Shown one piece after another: positions 25,609 through 33,128 of a DNA stretch of 64,000 nucleotides. The stretch comes from Alistipes sp. GTDB lineage: Bacteria; Bacteroidota; Bacteroidia; Bacteroidales; Rikenellaceae. The position numbers were made by a program, and so were the translations under genes. The notes beneath the pieces were generated by a model. The model ran no database searches. It was not told the origin of the DNA and saw only the letters and a program-made list of their open reading frames with translations. The stretch spans positions 40,674 to 104,673 of the forward strand of contig JAHHQO010000009.1 in the NCBI GenBank assembly GCA_020026335.1, read 5' to 3'. Position 1 is the stretch's first letter, and every line of letters begins with the position of its first letter.

Positions 25609-26235
25609 TTAGCCTATCATATCTGCGAAAAGATGGGAGAAATCTTCCCCTTCGGAAGGCATATAAACCCCGAATCCCAGACTGAGTGCCATATCCACAT
25701 TGCGCTGTCCGTCGTCGATAAAAAGGCTCTCTTCGGGCTTCATGCCACTGTCGGCAATCATACGGCGGAAGACCACCTCGTTGGGCTTCAACTCCCTCAA
25801 CTGATAGGAGAGGTAAATCTTGTCGAAGTAGTAGTCCATGTCGTGACCATCGGCCTTGAACATCTCCTTCACACACTTCATCGATATGGGGTTGTTGTTC
25901 GAGAGTACGTAGGTCTTGTAGCCCTTCTTGCGCAGCTGCTCCAACATTCTCAACTTCTCGACAGGAGTGTCGATGAGAAACTCGCCGTACGCCCACTCTA
26001 TCTGTTCGTTGGTGATGTCGGGGGTGTGGGCGATGGCGCGCATCTTGTCGCACGCCTCCTGATAGTCGATGTCACCGCGCTCCAGCTGGCCGATCATCTC
26101 GGCAGGGTAGCAGGGATCTATGATGTCGGCAATGGCGTCCATGCCCAGGTGGCGGAATGCGCGTCGGCATCTTTCGGCATCGAGTCCCACCAGCACACCG
26201 CCGAGGTCGAAAATTATATTCTTTATTTGCTCCAT
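25609..26235 (-). CDS. HAD-superfamily phosphatase (subclass IA)
   Basis: 208 aa. Motif I is IIFDLGGVLV (nucleophile D10), motif II VLSNNNP, motif III Lys in ELKPNEVVF, motif IV SLFIDDGQRNVDMA. The helical cap between about residues 15 and 80 is the IA type. The DLGGV form of motif I (no second Asp) is shared with sugar-phosphate phosphatases such as YihX. Substrate cannot be read from sequence. It has its own promoter and lies downstream of the 5AR operon on the same strand. Confidence 0.88.
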   Translation of the reverse strand: MEQIKNIIFDLGGVLVGLDAERCRRAFRHLGMDAIADIIDPCYPAEMIGQLERGDIDYQEACDKMRAIAHTPDITNEQIEWAYGEFLIDTPVEKLRMLEQLRKKGYKTYVLSNNNPISMKCVKEMFKADGHDMDYYFDKIYLSYQLRELKPNEVVFRRMIADSGMKPEESLFIDDGQRNVDMALSLGFGVYMPSEGEDFSHLFADMIG

Positions 26236-26256
26236 GTTTTTGATTTAATGTGGTTG

Positions 26257-26288
26257 CAAAGATACGAAAAGGATAAGGTCGCGACAAA
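26257..26288 (-). promoter_or_regulatory. Promoter of the HAD phosphatase
   Basis: Minus-strand TTTG (26288-26285), 20 nt, TATCTTTG (26264-26257). The -33 element overlaps the left arm of a long inverted repeat. Confidence 0.75.
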
Positions 26289-26325
26289 TGTAAAACATCG
26301 GTTTTTTACAAATTGTCGCGACCTT
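26275..26325. repeat. Long inverted repeat between the SDR gene and the HAD promoter
   Basis: 13-bp perfect arms AAGGTCGCGACAA (26275-26287) and TTGTCGCGACCTT (26313-26325), extended inward by TGTAAAA/TTTTACA. Each arm contains the palindrome GTCGCGAC. It could end the 5AR-OYE-SDR transcript, though no good T-run follows, or act as an operator over the HAD -33 element. Confidence 0.7.
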
Positions 26326-26358
26326 GTCGCTTATTCTTCGTCTACAACGTGTGACTTC

Positions 26359-27171
26359 CTATTTCTGGAATTGCATCGTGTAGCGTCTGATGGGACGTAT
26401 GATGAACATGGGCAGGAGCTTGCACAACGGAATCCACAATCGGTTCCACCAGTCGGGTACCGATGTGCGTTTGCCGCGCCACAGGGCACGCAGACCGCGT
26501 TTGGCACAGCTGTCTGCCGTGATGAGAATACCCAGATTGCGACCCAACTTCTGTAAGCCGGGGGCAAGACCGTAGAGGTCTGTGGCCACACCTGCCGGGC
26601 AGATGGCGGTCACGATGATGCCCTTCTCGCGCACCTCCTTGGCAAAACATACCGAGAACTGACGCAGGTAGGCCTTCGATGCACTATATAGAGCCATGCC
26701 GGGGAAGGGCATCCACATCGAGTAGGACGACATATTGAGAATATGTCCCTTCACACCGCGCCGAATCATCTCCTCGGCGTAGAACTTGCAGACCTTGGTG
26801 TTGGTCATGTCGTGCAACAGAAGCACCTCCTCGATGCGCTTCACGGGTGTCTGCGTGATGTCCAAAAACGAGAACATACCTGCATTATTGACCACGACAT
26901 CGGGGTGAATACCCTGTGCCGCGAGATGGCTTTGCAACTGCTCGGCAGCATCTATCTGTGCCAGATTGAGTACCAATGTATAGACCTCGGCACACTCCTC
27001 CTTTTCGAGCAGACGAGCCGTCTCAGCGAGGGGTTCCTGCTTGTCGCCCACCAATGCCACCTTGTAGCCCAATCGCGAAAGACGCAGGGCATATTGTCGG
27101 CCTATTCCCGAACCCGAACCTGTCACCAAAGCCCAGGCACTGCCTTTAAGCACTTCACCTCGTTTCATCAT
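26359..27171 (-). CDS. Short-chain dehydrogenase/reductase, candidate 3-hydroxysteroid dehydrogenase
   Basis: 270-aa NAD(P)-dependent SDR. Cofactor motif TGSGSGIG (17-24), NNAG (95-98), catalytic Ser149, Tyr162 and Lys166 in SS-Y and YSASK. A C-terminal extension of about 60 residues with a hydrophobic stretch (LLPMFIIRPIRR) may bind the membrane. The start overlaps the stop of the OYE gene (TGATG), so it is translated as part of the 5AR-OYE-SDR operon. From context I infer action on the 3-oxo/3-hydroxy group of a steroid or bile acid; 3-alpha versus 3-beta selectivity cannot be told from sequence. Confidence 0.85.
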   Translation of the reverse strand: MMKRGEVLKGSAWALVTGSGSGIGRQYALRLSRLGYKVALVGDKQEPLAETARLLEKEECAEVYTLVLNLAQIDAAEQLQSHLAAQGIHPDVVVNNAGMFSFLDITQTPVKRIEEVLLLHDMTNTKVCKFYAEEMIRRGVKGHILNMSSYSMWMPFPGMALYSASKAYLRQFSVCFAKEVREKGIIVTAICPAGVATDLYGLAPGLQKLGRNLGILITADSCAKRGLRALWRGKRTSVPDWWNRLWIPLCKLLPMFIIRPIRRYTMQFQK

Positions 27172-28382
27172 CAGGGCAGTTTGGCAAGTTCTTCACGGAT
27201 TTTGCGAGGCAGGTTTTCGCAATTATGACAGCACTTCATATCCTTGGAGTACATTCTTGCGATGCAGTAGTTGCGGTGGTCGCAGCCGCTGCGTGTAGCC
27301 TCGTCACCCTCTTTCAGCTTATTGACAAACGAGGGGTCGTTGACCAACGCACGTGCCATCTGCACCATCTCAAAACCTGCATCGAGGGCTTTGTCGATAC
27401 CTTCGCGGCTGACCAGACCGCCGACATAAATCAGCGGTGATTTCAGTGCCGCACGGAATTTCTTGGCGTCCTCGAGGAAGTAGCACTCCTTGAAGGGGAA
27501 CTGCTTAATCATCAGCGGTCCGCACCATCTGACGAAGTAGCGCAACCACAGGGGCGAGTAGTAACTCATCGTGTAGGTGGGGATAAGTCCGCGCATCACG
27601 GCCATGGGGGCTTTCGATACAAATCCGCCCGAGAGCACGATGCCGTCCACTCCGTACGATTCGATGACCTTGGCAATTTCGATGCTTTCGGGGATCTCTA
27701 TACCGCCCTTGAAACCGTCATACATATTGTGCTTGACCACGATGGCCATATTGTCCTGACGTGCGGCATTGACTGCCTCATCGAGACACATACGCATGAA
27801 TCGCATTCTGTTCTCCAGCGAACCTCCGTATTCGTCCTTGCGGTGGTTGGTGTAGGGCGAGAGGAACTGCGAAATGAGGTAGCCGTGACCGGCGTGCACC
27901 TCCACGGAGTCGAAACCTGCCGCGTGGGCATGGTGTACCGCACGGCCAAAATCCTTCGCCACACTCTCTATCTCGTCTTTGCGCATGGCTCTGACGGGGG
28001 TGTAGGCGTAGAGGTTGAATCCCGACGATGCACCGATGGGAATCTGTCCTGCCGTGGTATAGTGGGTCATGTTGCCACAGTGTCCAATCTGGATGCCTGC
28101 CGCGGCACCTTCGTTGTGAATGGCGTCGGTGATGTCGTGGAGGGCGGGTACTATTTCGGGGCGGAGCCAAAGCTGCTTGTTGAACGACAGACCGCTACGC
28201 GATACCGCCGCATAGGCCAGCGTAGTCATTCCTACACCGCCACGGGCTACTGCCACATGATAATCTTTCAATTGTTGTGTCGGACCGAAATCCTTACCCA
28301 TCGACTCAAACGCCGCCGAACGAATGGTGCGGTTGCGCAGGGTCACGGGACCTAATTGATAGGGCGTAAAAAGTTTTGACAT
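27171..28382 (-). CDS. Old Yellow Enzyme-family flavin reductase, candidate steroid 5-beta-reductase
   Basis: 403-aa NADH:flavin oxidoreductase of the OYE TIM-barrel family. Motifs: LGPVTLRNRTIRSAA (flavin strand), GIQIGHCGNM, and VHAGHGYLISQFLSPYTNHRKDEYGGSLENRMRF (about 165-198), which carries substrate and FMN residues; the end of the barrel is VGGLVSREGIDKAL. It resembles the N-terminal half of BaiCD and 2,4-dienoyl-CoA reductase but lacks the C-terminal FAD/NAD domains. A Cys cluster (C367, C373, C384, C385, C388) with spacing unlike the usual Fe-S motif closes the protein. Sits 6 nt behind the 5-alpha-reductase. Confidence 0.85.
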   Translation of the reverse strand: MSKLFTPYQLGPVTLRNRTIRSAAFESMGKDFGPTQQLKDYHVAVARGGVGMTTLAYAAVSRSGLSFNKQLWLRPEIVPALHDITDAIHNEGAAAGIQIGHCGNMTHYTTAGQIPIGASSGFNLYAYTPVRAMRKDEIESVAKDFGRAVHHAHAAGFDSVEVHAGHGYLISQFLSPYTNHRKDEYGGSLENRMRFMRMCLDEAVNAARQDNMAIVVKHNMYDGFKGGIEIPESIEIAKVIESYGVDGIVLSGGFVSKAPMAVMRGLIPTYTMSYYSPLWLRYFVRWCGPLMIKQFPFKECYFLEDAKKFRAALKSPLIYVGGLVSREGIDKALDAGFEMVQMARALVNDPSFVNKLKEGDEATRSGCDHRNYCIARMYSKDMKCCHNCENLPRKIREELAKLP

Positions 28383-28388
28383 GGCTTA

Positions 28389-29150
28389 TTAATAGATAAA
28401 TGGAATTATTTTCTTGCGTTTGAGTGCGGTGAACTCCTCGCCGAACTCCTGCTCGTAGCGTTTGTAGAGCGAGAAGGCACGGGGTGCGAGGTTGGCAAAT
28501 GTCCACCATGCGAAGACCACTCCTGCCCACGACCACGAGGCGATGGCGAAGCCCACCCACTCGGTGAACTCACCGAAATAGTTGGCCGAGGAGACATAAC
28601 GGAACATACCGCCACGGGGAATGTAGTGGCGCGAGTCGCCAGGTTTTCTCAAATGGCGGATGATGTAGTCGGAGTGGATATTGACAATCATTCCCAAGAT
28701 GAAGATGGTACCGCCAATCCAGATGTATGGCTTCGAGAACCAGTCGGCGTAGTAGTCGGCTGGCGATACCCAGAATATCCAACCGCCCTGCATCAGTGCA
28801 TTCAACGTGTTGAATACCATACCCATGAAGACAATGCCGAGTGGCATCTTCGAGTTACCGCGAATGAGCAGCGGAAAGATGAAAGAACGCTGGAAGTAGT
28901 GGCTCTGGAAGATGAGAAACAGGGCGAGGGGAGCGGCTTCCCACATTCGGGGACTTGTCGCCCACAGCACGCACATGAGTATGAATACGGGGGATTCCAT
29001 CATCACCCAGCCGATTCTGTTGGGTACCGGAAGACCATACTTGCGGTTGAACAGGTATCCGTACCCTGCCTCGAAATAGTGGAGGGCGATGAATACGAAA
29101 AGTGCCAACACCGACATGACGATTAAAAAAATATCAAAAGTCTCTTTCAT
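28389..29150 (-). CDS. 3-oxo-5-alpha-steroid 4-dehydrogenase (SRD5A-like steroid 5-alpha-reductase)
   Basis: 253-aa polytopic membrane enzyme (about six to seven hydrophobic segments) that reduces the delta4 bond of 3-oxo-delta4 steroids to the 5-alpha form. The C-terminal half closely follows the human SRD5A1 family pattern: NIHSDYIIRHLRKPGD, then IPRGGMFRYVSSANYFGEFTEWVGFAIA, then FANLAPRA and a final KRKKIIPFIY. The N-terminal substrate side has HYFEAGYGYLF and LPVPNRIGW. Start at 29150 (MKETFDIFLI) is preferred over 29183. First gene of a three-gene operon with OYE reductase and SDR. Confidence 0.9.
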   Translation of the reverse strand: MKETFDIFLIVMSVLALFVFIALHYFEAGYGYLFNRKYGLPVPNRIGWVMMESPVFILMCVLWATSPRMWEAAPLALFLIFQSHYFQRSFIFPLLIRGNSKMPLGIVFMGMVFNTLNALMQGGWIFWVSPADYYADWFSKPYIWIGGTIFILGMIVNIHSDYIIRHLRKPGDSRHYIPRGGMFRYVSSANYFGEFTEWVGFAIASWSWAGVVFAWWTFANLAPRAFSLYKRYEQEFGEEFTALKRKKIIPFIY

Positions 29151-29180
29151 CTGTCTGATTTTTAGGATAAATATATCAAA

Positions 29181-29188
29181 CAAAAGTA
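29181..29188 (-). promoter_or_regulatory. Probable -7 box of the 5AR operon
   Basis: TACTTTTG on the minus strand (TAnnTTTG), 31 nt ahead of the 29150 start; the -33 region shows only a partial TTTC match. Confidence 0.5.
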
Positions 29189-29398
29189 CACATAATATTC
29201 CGACCGCGAAACTTCTTTAGGGTGTTTATATTCCCCGAAATGTCCGATATTTTCTGTGTTTGAACCAAATATGGGGGCGGTGGGGTGTTTTGTTGGTCGG
29301 AGGTCGGGAAGAGCGAAACGAGTGATTCTTCCTCGAAAAATGATTTCCGAAATTGGAAAATTTTAATTATTTTTGAAAATGCTAAAACACTAACAGAA

Positions 29399-30097
29399 AT
29401 GAAAAAAATAGTTGTATTCACAGGTGCAGGAGTCAGTGCCGACAGCGGATTGGCGACCTTCCGCGATTCCGACGGATTGTGGGCTTCGCACCGTATAGAA
29501 GACGTATGTACCCCCGAGGCTCTGGTCAATAACCGTAAAGAGGTGATTGATTTCTACAACGAGCGCCGCCGCGAGATGCTGGCCGCCCAGCCCAATGCAG
29601 GCCACCGTGCCATTGCCGAACTCGAAAAGTGGTTCGATGTGGAGGTGGTGACCCAGAATGTGGATAACCTCCACGAGAGAGCCGGTTCTTCGAGTGTGAT
29701 TCACCTCCACGGCGAATTGACCAAACTGCGTTCGATGCGCGATGACGAACTGATTCAGCCCATCGAGGGTTGGGAGCAGAAACTCGATGCCTGTGCTTCC
29801 GATGGCGCACTGTTGCGTCCCCACATCGTCTTTTTCGGCGAGTCGGTACCGATGTTCGACCGTGCGGCAAGGACGGCGGCAACGGCCGATATTATGGTGG
29901 TGGTCGGCACTTCGCTGGCGGTCTATCCGGCTGCCTCGCTGGTGCGATATATCGACCTCGACATCCCGATTTATGTGGTCGATTCCGGCAATCCCGATTT
30001 ATCGTGGATTCGTAATCCGCTGACCCACATTCACAAGCGTGCCGCAGAGGGTATGCCCGAGCTGGTGGATTTTTTGCGAGAAAAATATGCCGAATAA
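29399..30097 (+). CDS. Sir2-family NAD-dependent protein deacylase lacking the zinc cysteines
   Basis: 232 aa from MKKIVVFTGAGVSADSG; the longer frame from 29285 adds non-homologous residues. Sirtuin motifs: GAGVSADSGLATFRDSDGLW (NAD), TQNVDNLHERAG, catalytic H104 in HLHGEL, RPHIVFFGE and VVGTSLAVYPAA. The small zinc-ribbon region between H104 and RPHIVFFGE holds only one Cys instead of the normal C-x2-C...C-x2-C set, so the zinc site is missing. Such zinc-less sirtuins are known in Bacteroidetes and may remove acyl groups other than acetyl. Confidence 0.9.
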   Translation: MKKIVVFTGAGVSADSGLATFRDSDGLWASHRIEDVCTPEALVNNRKEVIDFYNERRREMLAAQPNAGHRAIAELEKWFDVEVVTQNVDNLHERAGSSSVIHLHGELTKLRSMRDDELIQPIEGWEQKLDACASDGALLRPHIVFFGESVPMFDRAARTAATADIMVVVGTSLAVYPAASLVRYIDLDIPIYVVDSGNPDLSWIRNPLTHIHKRAAEGMPELVDFLREKYAE

Positions 30098-30132
30098 CTC
30101 GCCGCGGAGGGGATAAATTGCGCGATTTACGC

Positions 30133-30140
30133 TATATTTG
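30133..30140 (+). promoter_or_regulatory. -7 box before TRIC gene
   Basis: TATATTTG, 47 nt ahead of the 30187 start; no -33 at the usual spacing. Confidence 0.45.
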
Positions 30141-30186
30141 CAGCCTGAATTTAAAAATCCGGTTTTCGGACAGGTATAATAAGAAA

Positions 30187-30786
30187 ATGAGTTTTTTTAC
30201 ATTTATTGAAATTCTGGGTACCATTGCCTTTGCGATAAGTGGTATTCGTCTTGCATCGGCCAAGCAGTTCGACTGGTTCGGCGCTTATGTCGTCGGTTTC
30301 ACCACCGCTATCGGAGGTGGTACGTTGCGCGATTTAATGTTGTCGCTCACGCCCTTCTGGATGTTGGATCCCTCCTATCTGGTGATGACGGCCTTTGCCA
30401 TGATTCTGGTGATGTTTATGGGACGATTGCTCATCCGCCTCAACAACACCTTCTATCTCTTCGATGCCATCGGTCTGGGACTGTTCACCGTGGTGGGCGT
30501 AGAGAAGACCCTGGGTGAGGGGTTCCCTCTGTGGGTGGCCATCATCATGGGTATGATTACGGGTGCTGCCGGAGGTATCCTGCGTGATATTATGATTAAC
30601 GAGGTGCCGCTGATTTTCCGCAAGGAGATTTACGCGCTGGCGTGTGTCATCGGTGGTGTGGCGTTCGGTATCTGCGACTATATCGGAGTATCGACGAGTG
30701 CCAATGAAGTCATTACTTCGCTGGTAGTCATTGCAGTGAGATATATTGCCGTGAAATACGAGTTGAAACTCCCCGTGCTGAAGTAG
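30187..30786 (+). CDS. TRIC-type (UPF0126/YadS) cation channel family protein
   Basis: 199 aa with seven predicted membrane helices in two repeats. Each repeat has the family glycine-rich kink: AIGGGTLRDLML (about 39-50) and GAAGGILRDIMINE (about 120-133). Bacterial TRIC homologues form trimeric cation channels. The ATG at 30187 gives the typical N-terminus IEILGTIAFAISG. Follows the sirtuin by 89 nt; a strong terminator follows. Confidence 0.9.
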   Translation: MSFFTFIEILGTIAFAISGIRLASAKQFDWFGAYVVGFTTAIGGGTLRDLMLSLTPFWMLDPSYLVMTAFAMILVMFMGRLLIRLNNTFYLFDAIGLGLFTVVGVEKTLGEGFPLWVAIIMGMITGAAGGILRDIMINEVPLIFRKEIYALACVIGGVAFGICDYIGVSTSANEVITSLVVIAVRYIAVKYELKLPVLK

Positions 30787-30804
30787 AACCTTCAAAGCAA
30801 AATA

Positions 30805-30840
30805 AAAAACCGTGGTAATTGATGTTACCACGGTTTTTTT
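30805..30840. terminator. Bidirectional terminator between TRIC and DUF1847 genes
   Basis: 14-bp stem AAAAACCGTGGTAA / TTACCACGGTTTTT with a 6-nt loop and flanking A and T runs. Confidence 0.88.
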
Positions 30841-30859
30841 GTGCCTTGTGTGGCTGGAT

Positions 30860-31504
30860 TTATTTGTTGAGTCCCAGCTTCTTTTTGTAGTAGGAGGTGG
30901 CGGTGTAGAGTGCCGCCGCAGGGTTGTTGCCCGTAACGCGGTCTTTGGTGACCAGCGTGGTGACATAGGCATCGGAGTATTTGTAGAACAGGCTGTCGTG
31001 TCCGACACACAGACCGATGACCACATTCAAATCCGTGTGGGCGTTGTTCAGCAGACGTGCCTGAAGAATGGGGTTGCACATTGCCGCTCCGATATTCTCG
31101 CACTCCTTGGGAATGCCGATGGACGACTTGGCCTTGCCTGCCACCTTGCAGATGACCGAGAAAGGCTCGAAGCCGTTGGCACGCAGAATACGCGCAAAGA
31201 TGCGAGCCTCGTTAATCAGACCGATGCAGTTGGCGATGCCGATTTTGTGAGCATTGATTTTGCGTGCGAATTTCATAATCTCCTCCACACGTGTCAGCTG
31301 GCAATAGCCTTCATATTCCACCTCGGCACTCGCCACCATGATTTCGTGGTTGCGCTGCTCATCGTAACGTTCCAAAGCCCATTCCATGTCGGCAGGGTCG
31401 AGATGGGTGGTGGGGCAAAAATCGGGATAGGTGCGTGTCTTGAACTTGCAGTTCTGTGTGCCGCAATCCACACAACTCGGTTGGTATTCTTTTTCGTTTT
31501 CCAT
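30860..31504 (-). CDS. DUF1847 cysteine-rich protein
   Basis: 214 aa. The N-terminus has a metal-type Cys cluster (CVDCGTQNCKFKTRTYPDFCP, residues 11-31), and more cysteines lie in IGIANCIGLINEA, VICKVAGK, ECENIGAAMCNP and GLCVGHDSLF. This is the DUF1847 family found in anaerobes, a presumed metal or Fe-S protein of unknown reaction. Its start overlaps the sulfatase stop codon by one base (TAATG), so the two are co-translated. Confidence 0.85.
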   Translation of the reverse strand: MENEKEYQPSCVDCGTQNCKFKTRTYPDFCPTTHLDPADMEWALERYDEQRNHEIMVASAEVEYEGYCQLTRVEEIMKFARKINAHKIGIANCIGLINEARIFARILRANGFEPFSVICKVAGKAKSSIGIPKECENIGAAMCNPILQARLLNNAHTDLNVVIGLCVGHDSLFYKYSDAYVTTLVTKDRVTGNNPAAALYTATSYYKKKLGLNK

Positions 31505-32973
31505 TATTTCGAGACCTCCTTTTTCTCGCTGTGGAGCAACGGCCAGTTGGGGTCGAAGGTGTGCTCCTGATTGATGATACGTTCCAGCTCCTTCACCTTC
31601 TCGGGGAATTCGCCGGCCAGATTATGATTTTCCGACGGGTCGGCTGCCAGATTGTACAACTCGGTGATGTGTTGTTCGGCAGGCTGCGATACATTCAGCC
31701 TGATGAGCTTCCAGTCGCCCTGCCGCACGGCCTGTCGTCCGCCACCCTCGTGAAACTCGAAGTAGATGTGCGGATGCTGTTGCTGTTTGCCCTTGCCCGT
31801 GAGTGTGGGCAGTATGCTGATGCCGTCACTGCACTTGTTCTGCGCAGGGCTGTCGGTCAGTGCCGCAAAGGTGGGCATCATGTCCCAGAAGGTAAAGAGG
31901 GTATGATTCTCTCCCGGAGTGATGTGATGCGGCCAGCTGGCGATGAACGGCACTCTGATGCCACCCTCGTAGAGGTCGCGCTTGTAGCCGCGGAAAACAC
32001 CGTTGCTGTTGAAGAAATCGGGGTCGGCACCTCCCTCGCAGTGAGGACCGTTGTCGCTGCAAAAGATGATGAGGGTATTGTCATATACGCCCAACTGCTT
32101 CAGCTTATCGACTACTTCACCCACATACTTGTCCAGTCGCATAACCATCGCTGCAAAAGTGGCGTGGGGCTCTTTCTGCGAGCAGTAGCCGCCCTTGCGG
32201 AAATAGGGACCCGAATCGCAACCGTTGTAGGGCGTTTCGGGATATTTGCCCCTAACGCTCTGTATGATTTCGTCCTCGGGGACAATCAGCTCGGCGTGTG
32301 GGAGTACGTAGGGCAGAAAGAGGAAGAAAGGCTCATCGGCATATTTGTCGAGGAAGTCGAGCCCCTTCTGCTGAATCAAGTCCTGAGTATAGGTGCCGTA
32401 AGCTCCGTTGGCGTTGTCCGTCAAATCCACTCGTGTGTCGTTCTCCCACAGATGGTCGGCGTAGTAGTTGTGGGCAAGGAGCTGGCAGTTGTAGCCGAAA
32501 AACTCATCAACTCCCTGCTTATCCGGTGCGCCCTCCGTACCGGGTGCACCCAATCCCCATTTGCCGAAGCAACCCGTGGTGTAGCCTGCCGCCTTGAAGA
32601 TACGGAACAGATTCTGTGAGCCTTCGGGCAGAGACATCTGACCCTCGGGTTGCACCTCCTTGTTACCTCTGATGGGGGTGTGTCCCGAATGAAAACCTGT
32701 CATCAACGAGGTGCGTGACGGTGCGCTGACCGTAGTGCCCGAATAACAACTTGTGAAGCGGATGCCCGACAGCGCCAGACGGTCGATGTTGGGTGTGGAG
32801 AATTTCTCCTGTCCGTAGCAACTCAAATCGCCATAGCCCAAATCATCGGCAATGATGAATACCACATTGGGATTCTGCTTGTTGGGGCGGTGTTGCTTGG
32901 CGGCTGTGGCGGTTGACGTCCCGCAACATATTCCGGTGGCGAAAACTCCGGTGAGCACCTGTTTTGTAGTCAT
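31504..32973 (-). CDS. S1-family sulfatase (serine type)
   Basis: 489-aa exported arylsulfatase-type enzyme that cleaves sulfate esters from glycans. The metal site begins FIIADDLGYGDLSCYG; the formylglycine motif is S-A-P-S-R (S83-R87) in TTVSAPSRTSLMTG, with serine rather than cysteine at the modified position. GKWGLG, FCSDNGPHCEGG and PYVLPHAELIVPED provide other active-site parts. Ser-type sulfatases need the radical SAM maturase anSME (AtsB type), which is not in this window. The signal peptide ends near TATAAK. Precedes a DUF1847 gene. Confidence 0.92.
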   Translation of the reverse strand: MTTKQVLTGVFATGICCGTSTATAAKQHRPNKQNPNVVFIIADDLGYGDLSCYGQEKFSTPNIDRLALSGIRFTSCYSGTTVSAPSRTSLMTGFHSGHTPIRGNKEVQPEGQMSLPEGSQNLFRIFKAAGYTTGCFGKWGLGAPGTEGAPDKQGVDEFFGYNCQLLAHNYYADHLWENDTRVDLTDNANGAYGTYTQDLIQQKGLDFLDKYADEPFFLFLPYVLPHAELIVPEDEIIQSVRGKYPETPYNGCDSGPYFRKGGYCSQKEPHATFAAMVMRLDKYVGEVVDKLKQLGVYDNTLIIFCSDNGPHCEGGADPDFFNSNGVFRGYKRDLYEGGIRVPFIASWPHHITPGENHTLFTFWDMMPTFAALTDSPAQNKCSDGISILPTLTGKGKQQQHPHIYFEFHEGGGRQAVRQGDWKLIRLNVSQPAEQHITELYNLAADPSENHNLAGEFPEKVKELERIINQEHTFDPNWPLLHSEKKEVSK

Positions 32974-33128
32974 GATGAAATCTGTTTGGATTTATTCGTG
33001 GTAAAATTACACATAAAAATCCTTACGGCCAATTTTTGAGAATTATTTTACAATCTGATGCGCCACGGGGAAATAAGAAAGGGACACCCTGTCGGATGCC
33101 CCTTCCCTTTGGAAATTGTGATACGGGT

